27,187 nt of DNA from Actinobacteria bacterium UBA5176 (lineage in GTDB: Bacteria > Actinomycetota > UBA4738). The DNA lies in NCBI GenBank assembly GCA_002413305.1, contig DHWS01000140.1:1-27187 (forward strand), read 5' to 3'. The notes below the pieces were generated by a model. The model was not told the DNA's origin. It searched no databases and worked only from the letters and a program-made list of their open reading frames with translations. Shown one piece after another: positions 7,144 through 13,953 of this stretch (within the stretch, counting starts at the first letter, position 1; every line of letters begins with the position of its first letter). The position numbers and the translations under genes were made by a program.

Positions 7144-7300
7144 AGGCCGCGGGCTCGACCTGTCGCTCCTCCAGTCCCGATGAGGCCGGGAGCAGCACCG
7201 CTTCGGCGCGCGGCGCGTCGCGGAGCGCGTTCCACAGGCCCGCCGCCACCGCCAGCATGCTCCCCAGCATCAGCACGAAGGTCAACGTGGCAACCAACAT
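7142..7300 (-). CDS. small single-span membrane protein, 52 aa
   Basis: The reverse strand encodes MLVATLTFVLMLGSMLAVAAG and ends in LLPASSGLEERQVEPAA. Residues 2-22 form one hydrophobic transmembrane helix, followed by a basic patch (ALRDAPRAEA) and an acidic tail. AAAGGAGGG lies about 7 nt before the ATG at 7300, an excellent ribosome site, so I consider the gene real. It converges on the ABC permease gene with only 22 bp between stops. TAGCGT at 7347-7342 (reverse strand) is a plausible -10, giving a leader of about 35 nt that contains an inverted repeat (7316-7330). No family is recognised; a small regulatory or accessory membrane protein is possible. Confidence 0.65.
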   Translation of the reverse strand: MLVATLTFVLMLGSMLAVAAGLWNALRDAPRAEAVLLPASSGLEERQVEPAA

Positions 7301-7315
7301 CGGGATCCCTCCTTT

Positions 7316-7330
7316 CGAACCATCGGTTCG
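7316..7330 (-). repeat. inverted repeat in leader of the 52-aa membrane protein gene
   Basis: CGAACC and GGTTCG flank three bases (ATC on the + strand), just upstream of the ribosome site of the gene starting at 7300. As RNA it forms a 6-bp hairpin; as DNA it could bind a dimeric regulator. It contains a TTCGAA core at its edge (7314). A LexA box would need a 4-nt spacer between CGAAC and GTTCG; here it is 5. Confidence 0.45.
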
Positions 7331-7429
7331 TCTCGGGAGGGACGCTATCCGCGCGGATTCAGAAGCCGGTGAGACCGCGCTGAGAGAACGCTGCGAGATC
7401 TCGATCCGGTGCGCCGGGGTCGCGAACGC

Positions 7430-8197
7430 TCAGGACCGAAGGAACATGAGCCCGAAGGCCGACCCGTGGGGGTCGCCCGCGATGGCGAACCGCCCGCCGG
7501 GGAAGTCCATCGGCTGGACCATGACGCTTCCCCCCAGCTCCTGCACTTGGGCGGCGGACTTGTCGACGTCCTCGACGGCGAAGTACACGAGCCAATTCGC
7601 CGGCACGCCTTCCTGCTGCGGGCCGAGGGGCATCGCCCCCGCGATCGACTTGCCGCCGAGCTGCCACTCGGTGTACGGCATCTCGCCCTCGCTGGTCTTC
7701 GAGTCCCAGCCGAACACGGTCTTGTAGAACTGCTTCGCCGTGTCCAGGTCACGGGTGCCGAGCTCGATCCACGCCAGCGAGCCGGGCTCGAACATGACGT
7801 CCGCGCCGGTCATGTTTCGCGGCTCCCACAGGCCGATGGCCGCGCCGGTCGGGTCGGCGAAGAAGGCCGACCGGCCGTTGTCGAACACGTCCATGGCCTC
7901 CATGAAGATCGCCGCCCCGGCAGCCCGGGCCTTCTCCGTGGTTGCCGCGGCGTCGGTCACGTAGATGTAGGCCCGCCACACAGCTGGCATCTGGCCGCCC
8001 ATGGTGGTCATGAGGGCGGCAGTGCTCTTGCCCCCCGAACGGAAGATCGTGTAGTCCCCCGACTCGGGCGGGCCCATGAGCTCGGACTCCCAGCCGAACA
8101 ACTGCCCGTAGAACTCCTTCGACGCGTCGAGGTCCGGCGATGACAAGTCGGCCCAGATGGGGTGATTCGGCGGCTGGATGGGCGTTCCCTCCGGCAT
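7430..8197 (-). CDS. VOC-family protein with two glyoxalase-like domains
   Basis: The protein has 255 residues. Two tandem vicinal-oxygen-chelate domains are visible. The first (about 12-125) starts PIWADLSSPDLDASKEFYGQLFGW and ends with ADPTGAAIGLWEP. The second (about 135-255) starts LAWIELGTRDLDTAKQFYKTVFGW and ends with GDPHGSAFGLM. This is the arrangement of actinobacterial CFP30B-like proteins of undetermined substrate. The metal-binding His/Glu pattern is poorly conserved, so a binding or antioxidant role is as likely as a classic glyoxalase I reaction. AGGAGGG lies just before the ATG at 8197. A GTTCGAAC palindrome (8210) sits directly upstream of that site, in the leader. Confidence 0.9.
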   Translation of the reverse strand: MPEGTPIQPPNHPIWADLSSPDLDASKEFYGQLFGWESELMGPPESGDYTIFRSGGKSTAALMTTMGGQMPAVWRAYIYVTDAAATTEKARAAGAAIFMEAMDVFDNGRSAFFADPTGAAIGLWEPRNMTGADVMFEPGSLAWIELGTRDLDTAKQFYKTVFGWDSKTSEGEMPYTEWQLGGKSIAGAMPLGPQQEGVPANWLVYFAVEDVDKSAAQVQELGGSVMVQPMDFPGGRFAIAGDPHGSAFGLMFLRS

Positions 8198-8286
8198 GAC
8201 GACCCTCCTGTTCGAACGGAAGCCGCCATCTTAGTCCGACCCTCCGATCGACGCGAAGCGGTGTCTCAGTGTGAGGGTCGCCGCCG

Positions 8287-8292
8287 TAGAAT
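8287..8292 (+). promoter_or_regulatory. -10 element of leaderless promoter (TAGAAT)
   Basis: TAGAAT ends 7 nt before the GTG at 8300. There is no purine-rich ribosome site in the 7-nt spacer. Confidence 0.6.
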
Positions 8293-8299
8293 CGGGTTC

Positions 8300-8530
8300 G
8301 TGTCGAGGATGCTGCGCCGATCCCTGAAGCTCGTGTTGCTGGGCCTCGTGCTCGCGGGGCTCATCAGCCGTGGGCTCGAACAGGCGGGCGTGTACGAGTG
8401 CGGCTGCTACCCCGAGTGCTGGTGCAAACGGCCCGGCCTCAGCTTGTTCCGCTGGGTCGTCCCTCGGTTCCATCATGGGCCGTGGGATCCCCAGGACAAG
8501 GCCCGTCACGAGGCCGCGGGCCGGTCGTAG
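8300..8530 (+). CDS. small membrane protein with C-x-C-x3-C-x-C cluster, 76 aa
   Basis: The product starts (M)SRMLRRSLKLVLLGLVLAG: three Arg then a hydrophobic helix (about 8-24) that could be a signal anchor. Next comes ECGCYPECWC (four Cys in C-x-C-x3-C-x-C, about residues 34-42), KRPGLSLFRWVVPRFHH, and a polar tail. The Cys cluster with the following His-His could bind a metal or form disulfides outside the membrane. I do not recognise a named family. The GTG at 8300 is supported by a -10 hexamer 7 nt upstream. It is divergent from the VOC gene, 102 bp apart. Confidence 0.65.
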   Translation: MSRMLRRSLKLVLLGLVLAGLISRGLEQAGVYECGCYPECWCKRPGLSLFRWVVPRFHHGPWDPQDKARHEAAGRS

Positions 8531-8668
8531 TCCAGCAGTCCATCGATCTCGGCCAGTGGCGCGGCAGGTCGACCTCCACGGGGTTGATGTCTCTGTTTGC
8601 GGCGCCCCCAAGCACCGTGGGAGGCTGGCCTCCAACATCCGGGTGCGACACGCGGAAGGGGGGCCTGC

Positions 8669-9085
8669 ATGGACGGCTTCGATCAGGCTGTGGAGCAGTT
8701 TCGCGCAGGGCTCGCTGAATTCGTCAAAGGAGACCCTGAACCGGCCAGGCAGATGTTCTCGCAGCGCGACGACGTCGTTCTCTGTAATCCGCTTCACCCG
8801 TTCGCACGAGGCCCACGAGAGGTTGCGGAAACGAGCGAACAAGCCGCCTCCCACTTTGCCGACGGCGAGATCGAGTGCGAGACGGTGGCTGCCTACACGA
8901 CTGCTGAGCTTGGATACATCATTCAGATCGAGCGGTTCAGAGCAACGATTGACGGCAAGGAGGGTTCAGGAGCCCTACGGGTTACCATGATCTTCCGGCT
9001 CGAAGACGACGGTTGGCGCGTTGCACACCGACACGCGGACCCGATAACGACGCCTCAGGCGATCGAATCGATCTTGCCGAAGTAA
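8669..9085 (+). CDS. NTF2-like / SnoaL-type small protein
   Basis: The protein has 138 residues from the ATG at 8669, with GGAAGGGGGG about 6 nt upstream. MDGFDQAVEQFRAGLAEFVKGDPEPARQMFSQRDDVVL, followed by alternating strands ending VTMIFRLEDDGWRVAHRHAD, is the cone-shaped NTF2-like fold of DUF4440/SnoaL proteins. The WRVAHRHAD ending is characteristic. These act as small-molecule isomerases, hydrolases or ligand carriers; the ligand cannot be deduced. Its codons are clearly less GC-biased than the surrounding genes (GTT, TGT, AAT, GGA used freely), suggesting later acquisition. Confidence 0.82.
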   Translation: MDGFDQAVEQFRAGLAEFVKGDPEPARQMFSQRDDVVLCNPLHPFARGPREVAETSEQAASHFADGEIECETVAAYTTAELGYIIQIERFRATIDGKEGSGALRVTMIFRLEDDGWRVAHRHADPITTPQAIESILPK

Positions 9086-9159
9086 GCCGCTGCGCTGGTC
9101 AAAGGCTTCCGCGTTCAAGCTGAGACACTACCCACTGGGTCGGGACCACGGGAGCGCGC

Positions 9160-9165
9160 TAGCGT
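9160..9165 (+). promoter_or_regulatory. -10 element of leaderless promoter (TAGCGT)
   Basis: TAGCGT ends 6 nt before the GTG at 9172; no Shine-Dalgarno lies between them. It shares GCTAGCGT with the promoter at 4242 apart from one upstream base. Confidence 0.6.
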
Positions 9166-9171
9166 ACCCCG

Positions 9172-10227
9172 GTGGCCGGCGTGACCCGAACATCTGAGCG
9201 CACCCTCGCCCAACGGGACCTCAACCGCGCGATGCTCGCCCGGCAGATGCTGCTCGAACCCGTGAGCACCACCATCCCCCGGGTGCTGGAACGGATGGGC
9301 GGCCTCCAGGCCCAGTACGCGCCCTCGATGTACATCGGCCTGTGGACCCGCAAGGTGGGGTTCGAACGCGATCAGCTTGACCGGGCGCTGCGAAGGCGGG
9401 TGGTCGTCCAGGGGACGCTGATGCGCGAGACGATCCATCTGGTCTCCAAGCGCGACTACTGGCCGATGGCCGTCGCCGTACGGCGAGCCCGGCGGGAATG
9501 GTGGGTGCGGGTCGCGGCCGGACACGACCCGAGAGGGATGGAGCGCGCCGCCGAACGACTCCGGGCACGGCTGGCCGAGGGGCCGGTTGCGCGCGCCGAG
9601 CTGGAGGGCATCGTGGGGAAGGGGCACGTCGCCGGGATCGGCCTGTGGCTGGACCTGGTTCGCGTCCCCCCGTCGGGAACGTGGGAGCGCCGACGGGCAG
9701 ACCTGTTCGGCTCCGCCGAGCACTGGATCGGAGCGCCCAGGGAGCCTCTCTCCGAGGCCGAGGCCATGGCCCACCTGGTTCGGCGATACCTGGCCGGGTT
9801 CGGCCCGGCGTCGATCAAGTCCATCGCCGGCTTCACCGGGATCCGGCTCACGGAGCTGGGGCCTGCGTTCGAGCTCCTCAGCCTCCGGCGGTTCCGGGAC
9901 GAGGATGGCCACGAGCTGCTCGACCTGCCCCGCGCCCCGCTCCCTCCGGCCGACACGCCCGCCACGGTGCGATTCCTCCCGATCTGGGACGCGATGCTTC
10001 TGGTCCACGCCCGCCGGACGGGGGTCCTACCGGAGAAGTACCGCCCCCTCGTCTTCAACTCCAGGACCCCGCAGTCGGTGGCCACGTTCCTGGTGGAGGG
10101 CGCGGTGGCCGGGACATGGCGCTACGAGGGCGGACGCATCCGCATCGAACCCTTCGAGCGTCTCGCCCGGACGGCCTCACGGGCGCTGGCCGAGGAGGCC
10201 GAACGCCTGGCCGAGCTGCATCGCTGA
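9172..10227 (+). CDS. AlkZ-like DNA glycosylase family protein (HTH_42, QxQ type)
   Basis: The protein has 351 residues. It belongs to the winged-helix DNA-binding family (HTH_42/DUF1006) that includes Streptomyces AlkZ. MGGLQAQYAPSMYIGLWTR carries the Gln46-x-Gln48 motif that supplies the catalytic residues in AlkZ. QGTLMRETIHLVSKRDYW, then RRYLAGFGPAS and a C-terminal GTWRYEGGRIRIEPFERL, follow the family order. AlkZ-type enzymes excise bulky alkylated or crosslinked purines; a repair role is family-based inference. The start is the GTG at 9172, set by the leaderless -10. It converges tail-to-tail with the Fno-like gene, 9 bp apart. A second, divergent paralogue lies at 12032. Confidence 0.85.
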   Translation: MAGVTRTSERTLAQRDLNRAMLARQMLLEPVSTTIPRVLERMGGLQAQYAPSMYIGLWTRKVGFERDQLDRALRRRVVVQGTLMRETIHLVSKRDYWPMAVAVRRARREWWVRVAAGHDPRGMERAAERLRARLAEGPVARAELEGIVGKGHVAGIGLWLDLVRVPPSGTWERRRADLFGSAEHWIGAPREPLSEAEAMAHLVRRYLAGFGPASIKSIAGFTGIRLTELGPAFELLSLRRFRDEDGHELLDLPRAPLPPADTPATVRFLPIWDAMLLVHARRTGVLPEKYRPLVFNSRTPQSVATFLVEGAVAGTWRYEGGRIRIEPFERLARTASRALAEEAERLAELHR

Positions 10228-10236
10228 ACCAGCCCG

Positions 10237-10920
10237 CTACCGAACGACCTTGATGTTGAAGCTCGGTGAGCCCATCGGGCCGATCAGACGGACCCACAGG
10301 GCCAGGTACATCTCGGTCCCCCGGGCGGTGGTGATGTCGCCCAGATCGATCACGTCCCGCCAGCCGAACCACTCGCCGAGCAGGCGCGTCACCTCGGCCT
10401 TCGCCCCCGCGTCGTCACCGCTCACGAACAGGTGGTGGTCGCCGCCGGCCACGCTCCCCGGATCCACCATCACCAGGGCGTTGACGGTGTTCAGTGTCTT
10501 CACGACCTTCGTGTCGGGCAGGGCGCGCTGCAGCTGTTCGCCCAGCGAGTCGGTGTTCGAAACGGACAGCGAGGGCGGAAAGCCACCCGAGAAGTCCAGC
10601 GGGTTCGAGATGTCGATCAGGATCTTGCCCGCCAGGTTCTCCTCGCCCGCGGAGCGGACCACGTCCAGGCAGGAGGTCCCATGGGTGGCGACCAGGGCGA
10701 TCTCGCCGTGGGCCGCGGCCTCGGCGAACGTGCCCACCACTACCGCCGGGTTCGCCGCATGCCACTCCGAGAACGAGACCATGCCCGGCCAGGGCGCCTC
10801 GGTCCGGGCCAACGCGGCGGCCACGTCCCGCGTCCCGATCACGACCTCGTGGTCTTCCGCCGCGAGCTTCGCGGCGAGGGTCTGTCCGACGATCCCTGTG
10901 CCCAGGATGCCGATCTTCAT
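10237..10920 (-). CDS. NADPH-dependent F420 reductase-like oxidoreductase (Fno-like)
   Basis: The protein has 227 residues. MKIGILGTGIVGQTLAAKLA is a Rossmann GxGxxG nucleotide-binding loop, followed by HEVVIGTRD, in which the Thr-Arg after the strand is typical of NADP-specific Fno-type enzymes. LIDISNPLDFSGGFPPSLSV, then VVKTLNTVNALVMVDP and LFVSGDDAGAKAEV, match the DUF/F420-oxidoreductase family. It may transfer hydride between NADP(H) and F420, or reduce another substrate. The ATG at 10920 has GGGAGGGAG about 6 nt upstream. The gene is intact and monocistronic. Confidence 0.85.
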   Translation of the reverse strand: MKIGILGTGIVGQTLAAKLAAEDHEVVIGTRDVAAALARTEAPWPGMVSFSEWHAANPAVVVGTFAEAAAHGEIALVATHGTSCLDVVRSAGEENLAGKILIDISNPLDFSGGFPPSLSVSNTDSLGEQLQRALPDTKVVKTLNTVNALVMVDPGSVAGGDHHLFVSGDDAGAKAEVTRLLGEWFGWRDVIDLGDITTARGTEMYLALWVRLIGPMGSPSFNIKVVR

Positions 10921-11024
10921 GGGACTCCCTCCCCATCGTCTTCCGGTTCGAAGGTACCGATGGTAGCCCGCGTTCTCAGATCGAGGTCCTCGACGGCCGA
11001 TCGGGAGGGCGGCGCGAACGCGGA

Positions 11025-11063
11025 AGAGGCGGCCGCCCGCTCTCACGAGTGGGGGCCGCCTCT
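11025..11063. terminator. strong GC hairpin, probable terminator downstream of the secreted-protein gene
   Basis: AGAGGCGGCC (11025-11034) and GGCCGCCTCT (11054-11063) are a perfect 10-bp inverted repeat. A further six pairs (CCCGCT with AGTGGG, one G-T) bring the stem to 16 bp around a CTCACG loop. It lies 37 bp past the stop of the gene at 11100 (reverse strand) and 105 bp upstream of the Fno-like start. A T-run is weak, as usual at this GC content. Confidence 0.55.
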
Positions 11064-11099
11064 CGTTGATCTCCGTTGTTGCGACCGCTTTCGGCCTCG

Positions 11100-11321
11100 C
11101 TACCCGGTCACCGAGCCGTTCGCCGTCGACCCGCTGCCCATGTGGGGGCAGTGGTGCGCCGTGGTCGAACCCGAGCCGGAGCTCGAACTCGAGCTCGGCT
11201 TCGGGGTTGCCGCGGACGTACTCGCGGCGAGCGCGTGGCTCACGCCGAATGCCCCAGCCGTGACGGTGCCGCCCGCCAGCGTGAGGGCCATCAGCCAACG
11301 GCGGATGCCTCGGAATGCCAT
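11100..11321 (-). CDS. small secreted Ser-rich protein, 73 aa
   Basis: MAFRGIRRWLMALTLAGG is a Sec signal peptide: basic start, hydrophobic core, then SHALA before the likely cleavage site near residue 31-33. The mature part of about 40 residues is low in complexity (KPSSSSSSGSGS) and contains AHHCPHM, a His-His-Cys-x-His cluster able to bind a metal. The tail is STANGSVTG. The ribosome site GGAGGAGGTGATC is almost fully complementary to the 16S 3' end and ideally spaced, so high expression is likely. No named family is recognised. It is followed by a strong hairpin. Confidence 0.72.
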   Translation of the reverse strand: MAFRGIRRWLMALTLAGGTVTAGAFGVSHALAASTSAATPKPSSSSSSGSGSTTAHHCPHMGSGSTANGSVTG

Positions 11322-11503
11322 TCGATCACCTCCTCCGATCTGGTCAGGCGACCCGTGCGCCGAGCCGATCCGGACGGTCCTCGCGCCGGGTCAGGATCCG
11401 GGGGCGGCGGGAACGTCCGGATCGAGTGAACCAGCAGAGGCTGTGAATGACCTTGGGATCAGTGAGGAACGGGCGGTGACTTTCGGGCCTGCGTCCGCCC
11501 GGG

Positions 11504-11535
11504 GCGGGTCGTCCGATCTGACCGATCAGACCCGC
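11504..11535 (-). terminator. hairpin overlapping the end of the zinc-ribbon gene
   Basis: GCGGGTC (11504-11510) and GACCCGC (11529-11535) are a perfect 7-bp inverted repeat. An alternative inner pairing TCTGA/TCAGA exists between them. The structure spans the stop codon of the reverse-strand gene ending at 11526. The rest of the 204-bp gap (11322-11525) shows no further gene. Confidence 0.4.
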
Positions 11536-11844
11536 AGGTCCTCGGGCCAGGCCGCGTCCAGCGCTTCGAATTCGGCCCAGCTCATGCCCTGCAGGAGCCC
11601 CAGGTTGCGGGCGCCACACCACGGGCACTCGGCGCGGTCCGGGTCCTGGTCGTCGAACGGGATCTGGCACTCCGCGCACCAGGCGAGTTCGCTCACACCC
11701 GGCCGAACCAGCTCGGCGTCGACGCCATCGCCGAGCGCGCGCATCAGTTCGGCCACCCCGGCCCGGAACGATTCGGGATCGTCGTAGGAGGAACGCGCGG
11801 TCGACGACCTCGCCCGCGATGCGAGAGATCCGCCGGTCCACCAT
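11526..11844 (-). pseudogene. small zinc-ribbon protein (HypA-like), reading frame broken by +1 shift
   Basis: The ATG at 11844 has GGGGAGG 6-8 nt upstream and opens a frame MVDRRISRIAGEVVDRAFLL. After about 19 codons the coding signal moves to another frame: SYDDPESFRAGVAELMRALGD, then LAWCAECQIPFDD, AECPWCGARN and SWAEFEALDAAW. The switch lies near 11785-11790, where the downstream frame is +1 relative to the upstream one, in the sequence CTCCTACGA. The downstream frame has no start codon with a ribosome site of its own. Two CxxC pairs (CAEC, CPWC) form a zinc ribbon like HypA-type metallochaperones. Either a 1-nt indel (mutation or sequencing error) or programmed frameshifting explains this. 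If restored, the product is about 105 residues. Confidence 0.65.
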
Positions 11845-12018
11845 GCCCGCCTCCCCTCGTCTGGGACGTCACCACCGTAGGCACGCCCCCGGCGATCCGG
11901 CAAACGCCCTGCACGCGCGACAGGACGGGTGGAAACGTCGGGTCTGATGACCGTTTCGCTCGCTCTGTCCCGCGACCTCGGCGCCGGGCGGCTCGGTGAA
12001 GTGCGGAGCACCAGCCGC

Positions 12019-12024
12019 TAGCCT
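12019..12024 (+). promoter_or_regulatory. -10 element of leaderless promoter (TAGCCT)
   Basis: TAGCCT ends 7 nt before the ATG at 12032, preceded by the same GC context (CCGC TAGC) as the promoters at 4242 and 9160. No ribosome site is present. Confidence 0.6.
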
Positions 12025-12031
12025 CGACCGC

Positions 12032-13216
12032 ATGCGAAGGATCGGGACCGAAGAACGCCGGGCCCGGATCGGTGTGCGTCATCACCTCGCGCGCCGATCG
12101 CTGGCCGGAACGCCGGTGAAGGTGGCCGGCGACCTGGCGGGCCTGCACGCCACCGATCCGGCCACGGTCTACCTTTCGGCCCGGGCCCGAACCCGCGGGT
12201 TCCAGGCGGAGGACCTCAGCCGCGCGCTGTACGACGACCGGGCGCTGGTCCGCTTCCTCGGCATGCGCCGGACGATGTTCACGATCCCCGTCGACCTGGT
12301 GCCGGTCGTGCATGCCGCCTGCACCCGCTCGATCGCGCGGACCGAACGCCGCCGCCTGCTCCAGCTCATCGAGCGGGCCGGCATCGCCCCGGGCCCGGGC
12401 GCGGTCCGATGGCTGCGGCGGGCCGAAGCGTCCGCCCTGCGCTGCGTGGAATCGCTGGGCGAGCCCACGGCGGCCGAGCTCGCCGCTTGCGATCCCACCC
12501 TGGCCGCGAAGCTGCTGCTCGCCGAGGGCACACCGTGGGCGGCCCAGCAGAGCGTCTCCACCCGTGTGCTCTTCCAGCTCGCCGCGGAAGGACACCTCGT
12601 GCGGGCCCGCCCAAAGGGATCGTGGGTCAGCGGGCAGGTCCGGTGGGCGACCACCGAGCGATGGCTGGGTGGGCCGATCCAGGAACTGCCTACCGAGGAA
12701 GCGCAGGCCGAACTCGCCCGCCGATGGCTTCGAGCCTTCGGGCCGGGGACCATGGCCGACCTTCGGTGGTGGACCGGCTGGGCGGTGGCTGCGACCCGCT
12801 CGGCCCTGGCCGCGGTCGGCGCCGTGGAGGTCGAACTCGACGACGGGGAGGTCGGGTTCGTCCTGCCGGGCGACGACGCACCGACGCCGCTGCCCGAGCC
12901 GTGGGTCGCCCTGCTCCCCGCCCTCGACCCGACGACCATGGGATGGAAACAGCGGGCCTGGTACCTCGGCCCGCACGGTTCGGCCCTGTTCGATCGCAAC
13001 GGCAACGCCGGTCCGACCGTGTGGTCGAACGGGCGGGTGATCGGCGGCTGGGTCCAGCGACGGAGCGGCGAGATCCTCTGGCGATCGCTCGAGGGCCCGG
13101 GCGCAGCCGTGGGGAAGGCGGTCGAACGGGAGGTCGGACGGCTTCGGGACTGGCTGGGCGACGTCCGGGTGACGCCCCGGTTCCACACGCCGCTGGAGCT
13201 GGAGCTCGGCGGCTGA
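12032..13216 (+). CDS. winged-helix AlkZ-like protein (HTH_42) with altered catalytic motif (HATD)
   Basis: The protein has 394 residues. It shares the HTH_42 architecture of the gene at 9172, but at the active-site position LAGLHATDPATVYLSARAR carries His39-Ala-Thr41 in place of the Gln-x-Gln of AlkZ. Further markers are VRFLGMRRTMFTIPVDLV, RWLRAFGPGTMADLRWWTG, and the C-terminal WVALLPALDPTTMGWKQR and GNAGPTVWSNGRVIGGW. Members with this divergence may have a different chemistry or only bind DNA. The ATG at 12032 is chosen by the -10 element 7 nt upstream; the frame opens 12 codons earlier without signal. FmdB and YbaK genes follow on the same strand. Confidence 0.85.
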   Translation: MRRIGTEERRARIGVRHHLARRSLAGTPVKVAGDLAGLHATDPATVYLSARARTRGFQAEDLSRALYDDRALVRFLGMRRTMFTIPVDLVPVVHAACTRSIARTERRRLLQLIERAGIAPGPGAVRWLRRAEASALRCVESLGEPTAAELAACDPTLAAKLLLAEGTPWAAQQSVSTRVLFQLAAEGHLVRARPKGSWVSGQVRWATTERWLGGPIQELPTEEAQAELARRWLRAFGPGTMADLRWWTGWAVAATRSALAAVGAVEVELDDGEVGFVLPGDDAPTPLPEPWVALLPALDPTTMGWKQRAWYLGPHGSALFDRNGNAGPTVWSNGRVIGGWVQRRSGEILWRSLEGPGAAVGKAVEREVGRLRDWLGDVRVTPRFHTPLELELGG

Positions 13217-13245
13217 GTGCCGCACCGGCGGGCAGCCCCACGCCC

Positions 13246-13251
13246 TACACT
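13246..13251 (+). promoter_or_regulatory. -10 element of leaderless promoter (TACACT)
   Basis: TACACT ends 7 nt before the GTG at 13259; no Shine-Dalgarno is present. Confidence 0.6.
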
Positions 13252-13258
13252 TACCCCT

Positions 13259-13465
13259 GTGCCGATCTACGAGTACGTCTGCGCGAGCTGCGGCGAGCGG
13301 TTCGACCGGCTCCAGGGCTCGAACGACCCGGCGCCGGCCTGCACCTCGTGCGGGACCCGGGACGTCCGGCGGACGATCTCCTTGATCGCCGGCCTGACCG
13401 GATCCGGCCGGCCCGCCGCCTCCTCGGGCTGCGCGTGCGGGGGCGCCTGCGCCTGCGGGCGCTGA
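13259..13465 (+). CDS. FmdB-family zinc-ribbon regulatory protein
   Basis: The protein has 68 residues. (M)PIYEYVCASCGERFDRLQG, then PACTSCGTRDVRRTIS, is the diagnostic N-terminal zinc ribbon of the FmdB/CxxC_CxxC_SSSS family: CASC and CTSC chelate one zinc. The tail SSGCACGGACACGR is rich in Cys and Gly, as in many members. Its molecular role is unsettled. The GTG at 13259 has a leaderless -10 at 7 nt. The YbaK gene begins 5 bp after its stop, so the two are probably co-transcribed. Confidence 0.92.
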   Translation: MPIYEYVCASCGERFDRLQGSNDPAPACTSCGTRDVRRTISLIAGLTGSGRPAASSGCACGGACACGR

Positions 13466-13470
13466 GCAGA

Positions 13471-13944
13471 GTGGATCCCGGCACACCCGCCCTGTTGGCG
13501 CTCGCCGGCAGCGACCTGGCGTACGAGGTGGTTCGAACCACGCCGGCCCGGAGCGCGGAGGAGAGCGCCGAGCTCCAGGGCATCCCGGTGGGCAACCTGC
13601 TGCGGACGATCGTCATCCGCCTCGGCGCGGACGACTACGCTTTCGTCCTGGTGCCGGGTGGGCGACAGATCGACTGGGCCAGGCTCCGGGCGCTGTTCGG
13701 CGTGAAGCGCCTGTCGCTCCCCGATCAGGCCGAAGCCCAGGACGCCACCGGCTACGAACGCGGCGCGATCACCCCGTTCGGCTCCAAGCGCGCCTGGCCC
13801 GTGGTGGCCGACGCGACGGTCCCTGAGCTCGGCCTAGTGGCGATCGGCGGCGGGGCACGAGGTGTGAACCTGCACGTGGACGGCGCGGAGCTCGTTCGGC
13901 ATCTGGACGCTCAGGTCGCGGACGTGACGCGGCCCGCCGGCTGA
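13471..13944 (+). CDS. YbaK/EbsC-family aminoacyl-tRNA deacylase-like protein
   Basis: The protein has 157 residues. LAYEVVRTTPARSAEESAELQGIPVGNLLRTIVIR and a central YAFVLVPGGRQIDWARLRALFG lead to ATGYERGAITPFG, the conserved TGY-x2-G-x3-P-x-G signature of YbaK/ProX domains that hydrolyse mischarged aminoacyl-tRNA. AIGGGARGVNLHVDGAEL closes the fold. The GTG at 13471 is the first start after FmdB, 5 bp downstream, with no strong ribosome site, so translation is probably coupled. A 14-bp palindrome centred on TTCGAA lies in codons for Val-Val-Arg-Thr-Thr. It converges with the EamA gene, 9 bp between stops. Confidence 0.9.
   Translation: MDPGTPALLALAGSDLAYEVVRTTPARSAEESAELQGIPVGNLLRTIVIRLGADDYAFVLVPGGRQIDWARLRALFGVKRLSLPDQAEAQDATGYERGAITPFGSKRAWPVVADATVPELGLVAIGGGARGVNLHVDGAELVRHLDAQVADVTRPAG
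13528..13541. repeat. 14-bp perfect palindrome GTGGTTCGAACCAC
   Basis: This is the longest palindromic extension of the dispersed GTTCGAAC word that I noted in this window. It lies inside the YbaK coding sequence and uses the rare codons GTT and CGA. Three other copies extend to GGTTCGAACC (5983, 22002, 23063). Confidence 0.7.
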
Positions 13945-13953
13945 GCTCAAGGG

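Noticed and set aside
7316..7330. LexA (SOS) box
   Set aside because: The spacer between CGAAC and GTTCG is 5 nt, not the 4 nt of actinobacterial LexA sites; no SOS gene is adjacent.
5994..7727. 577-codon open frame on the + strand
   Set aside because: Out of frame with the ABC permease and antisense to the VOC gene; Pro/Arg-rich without recognisable domains.
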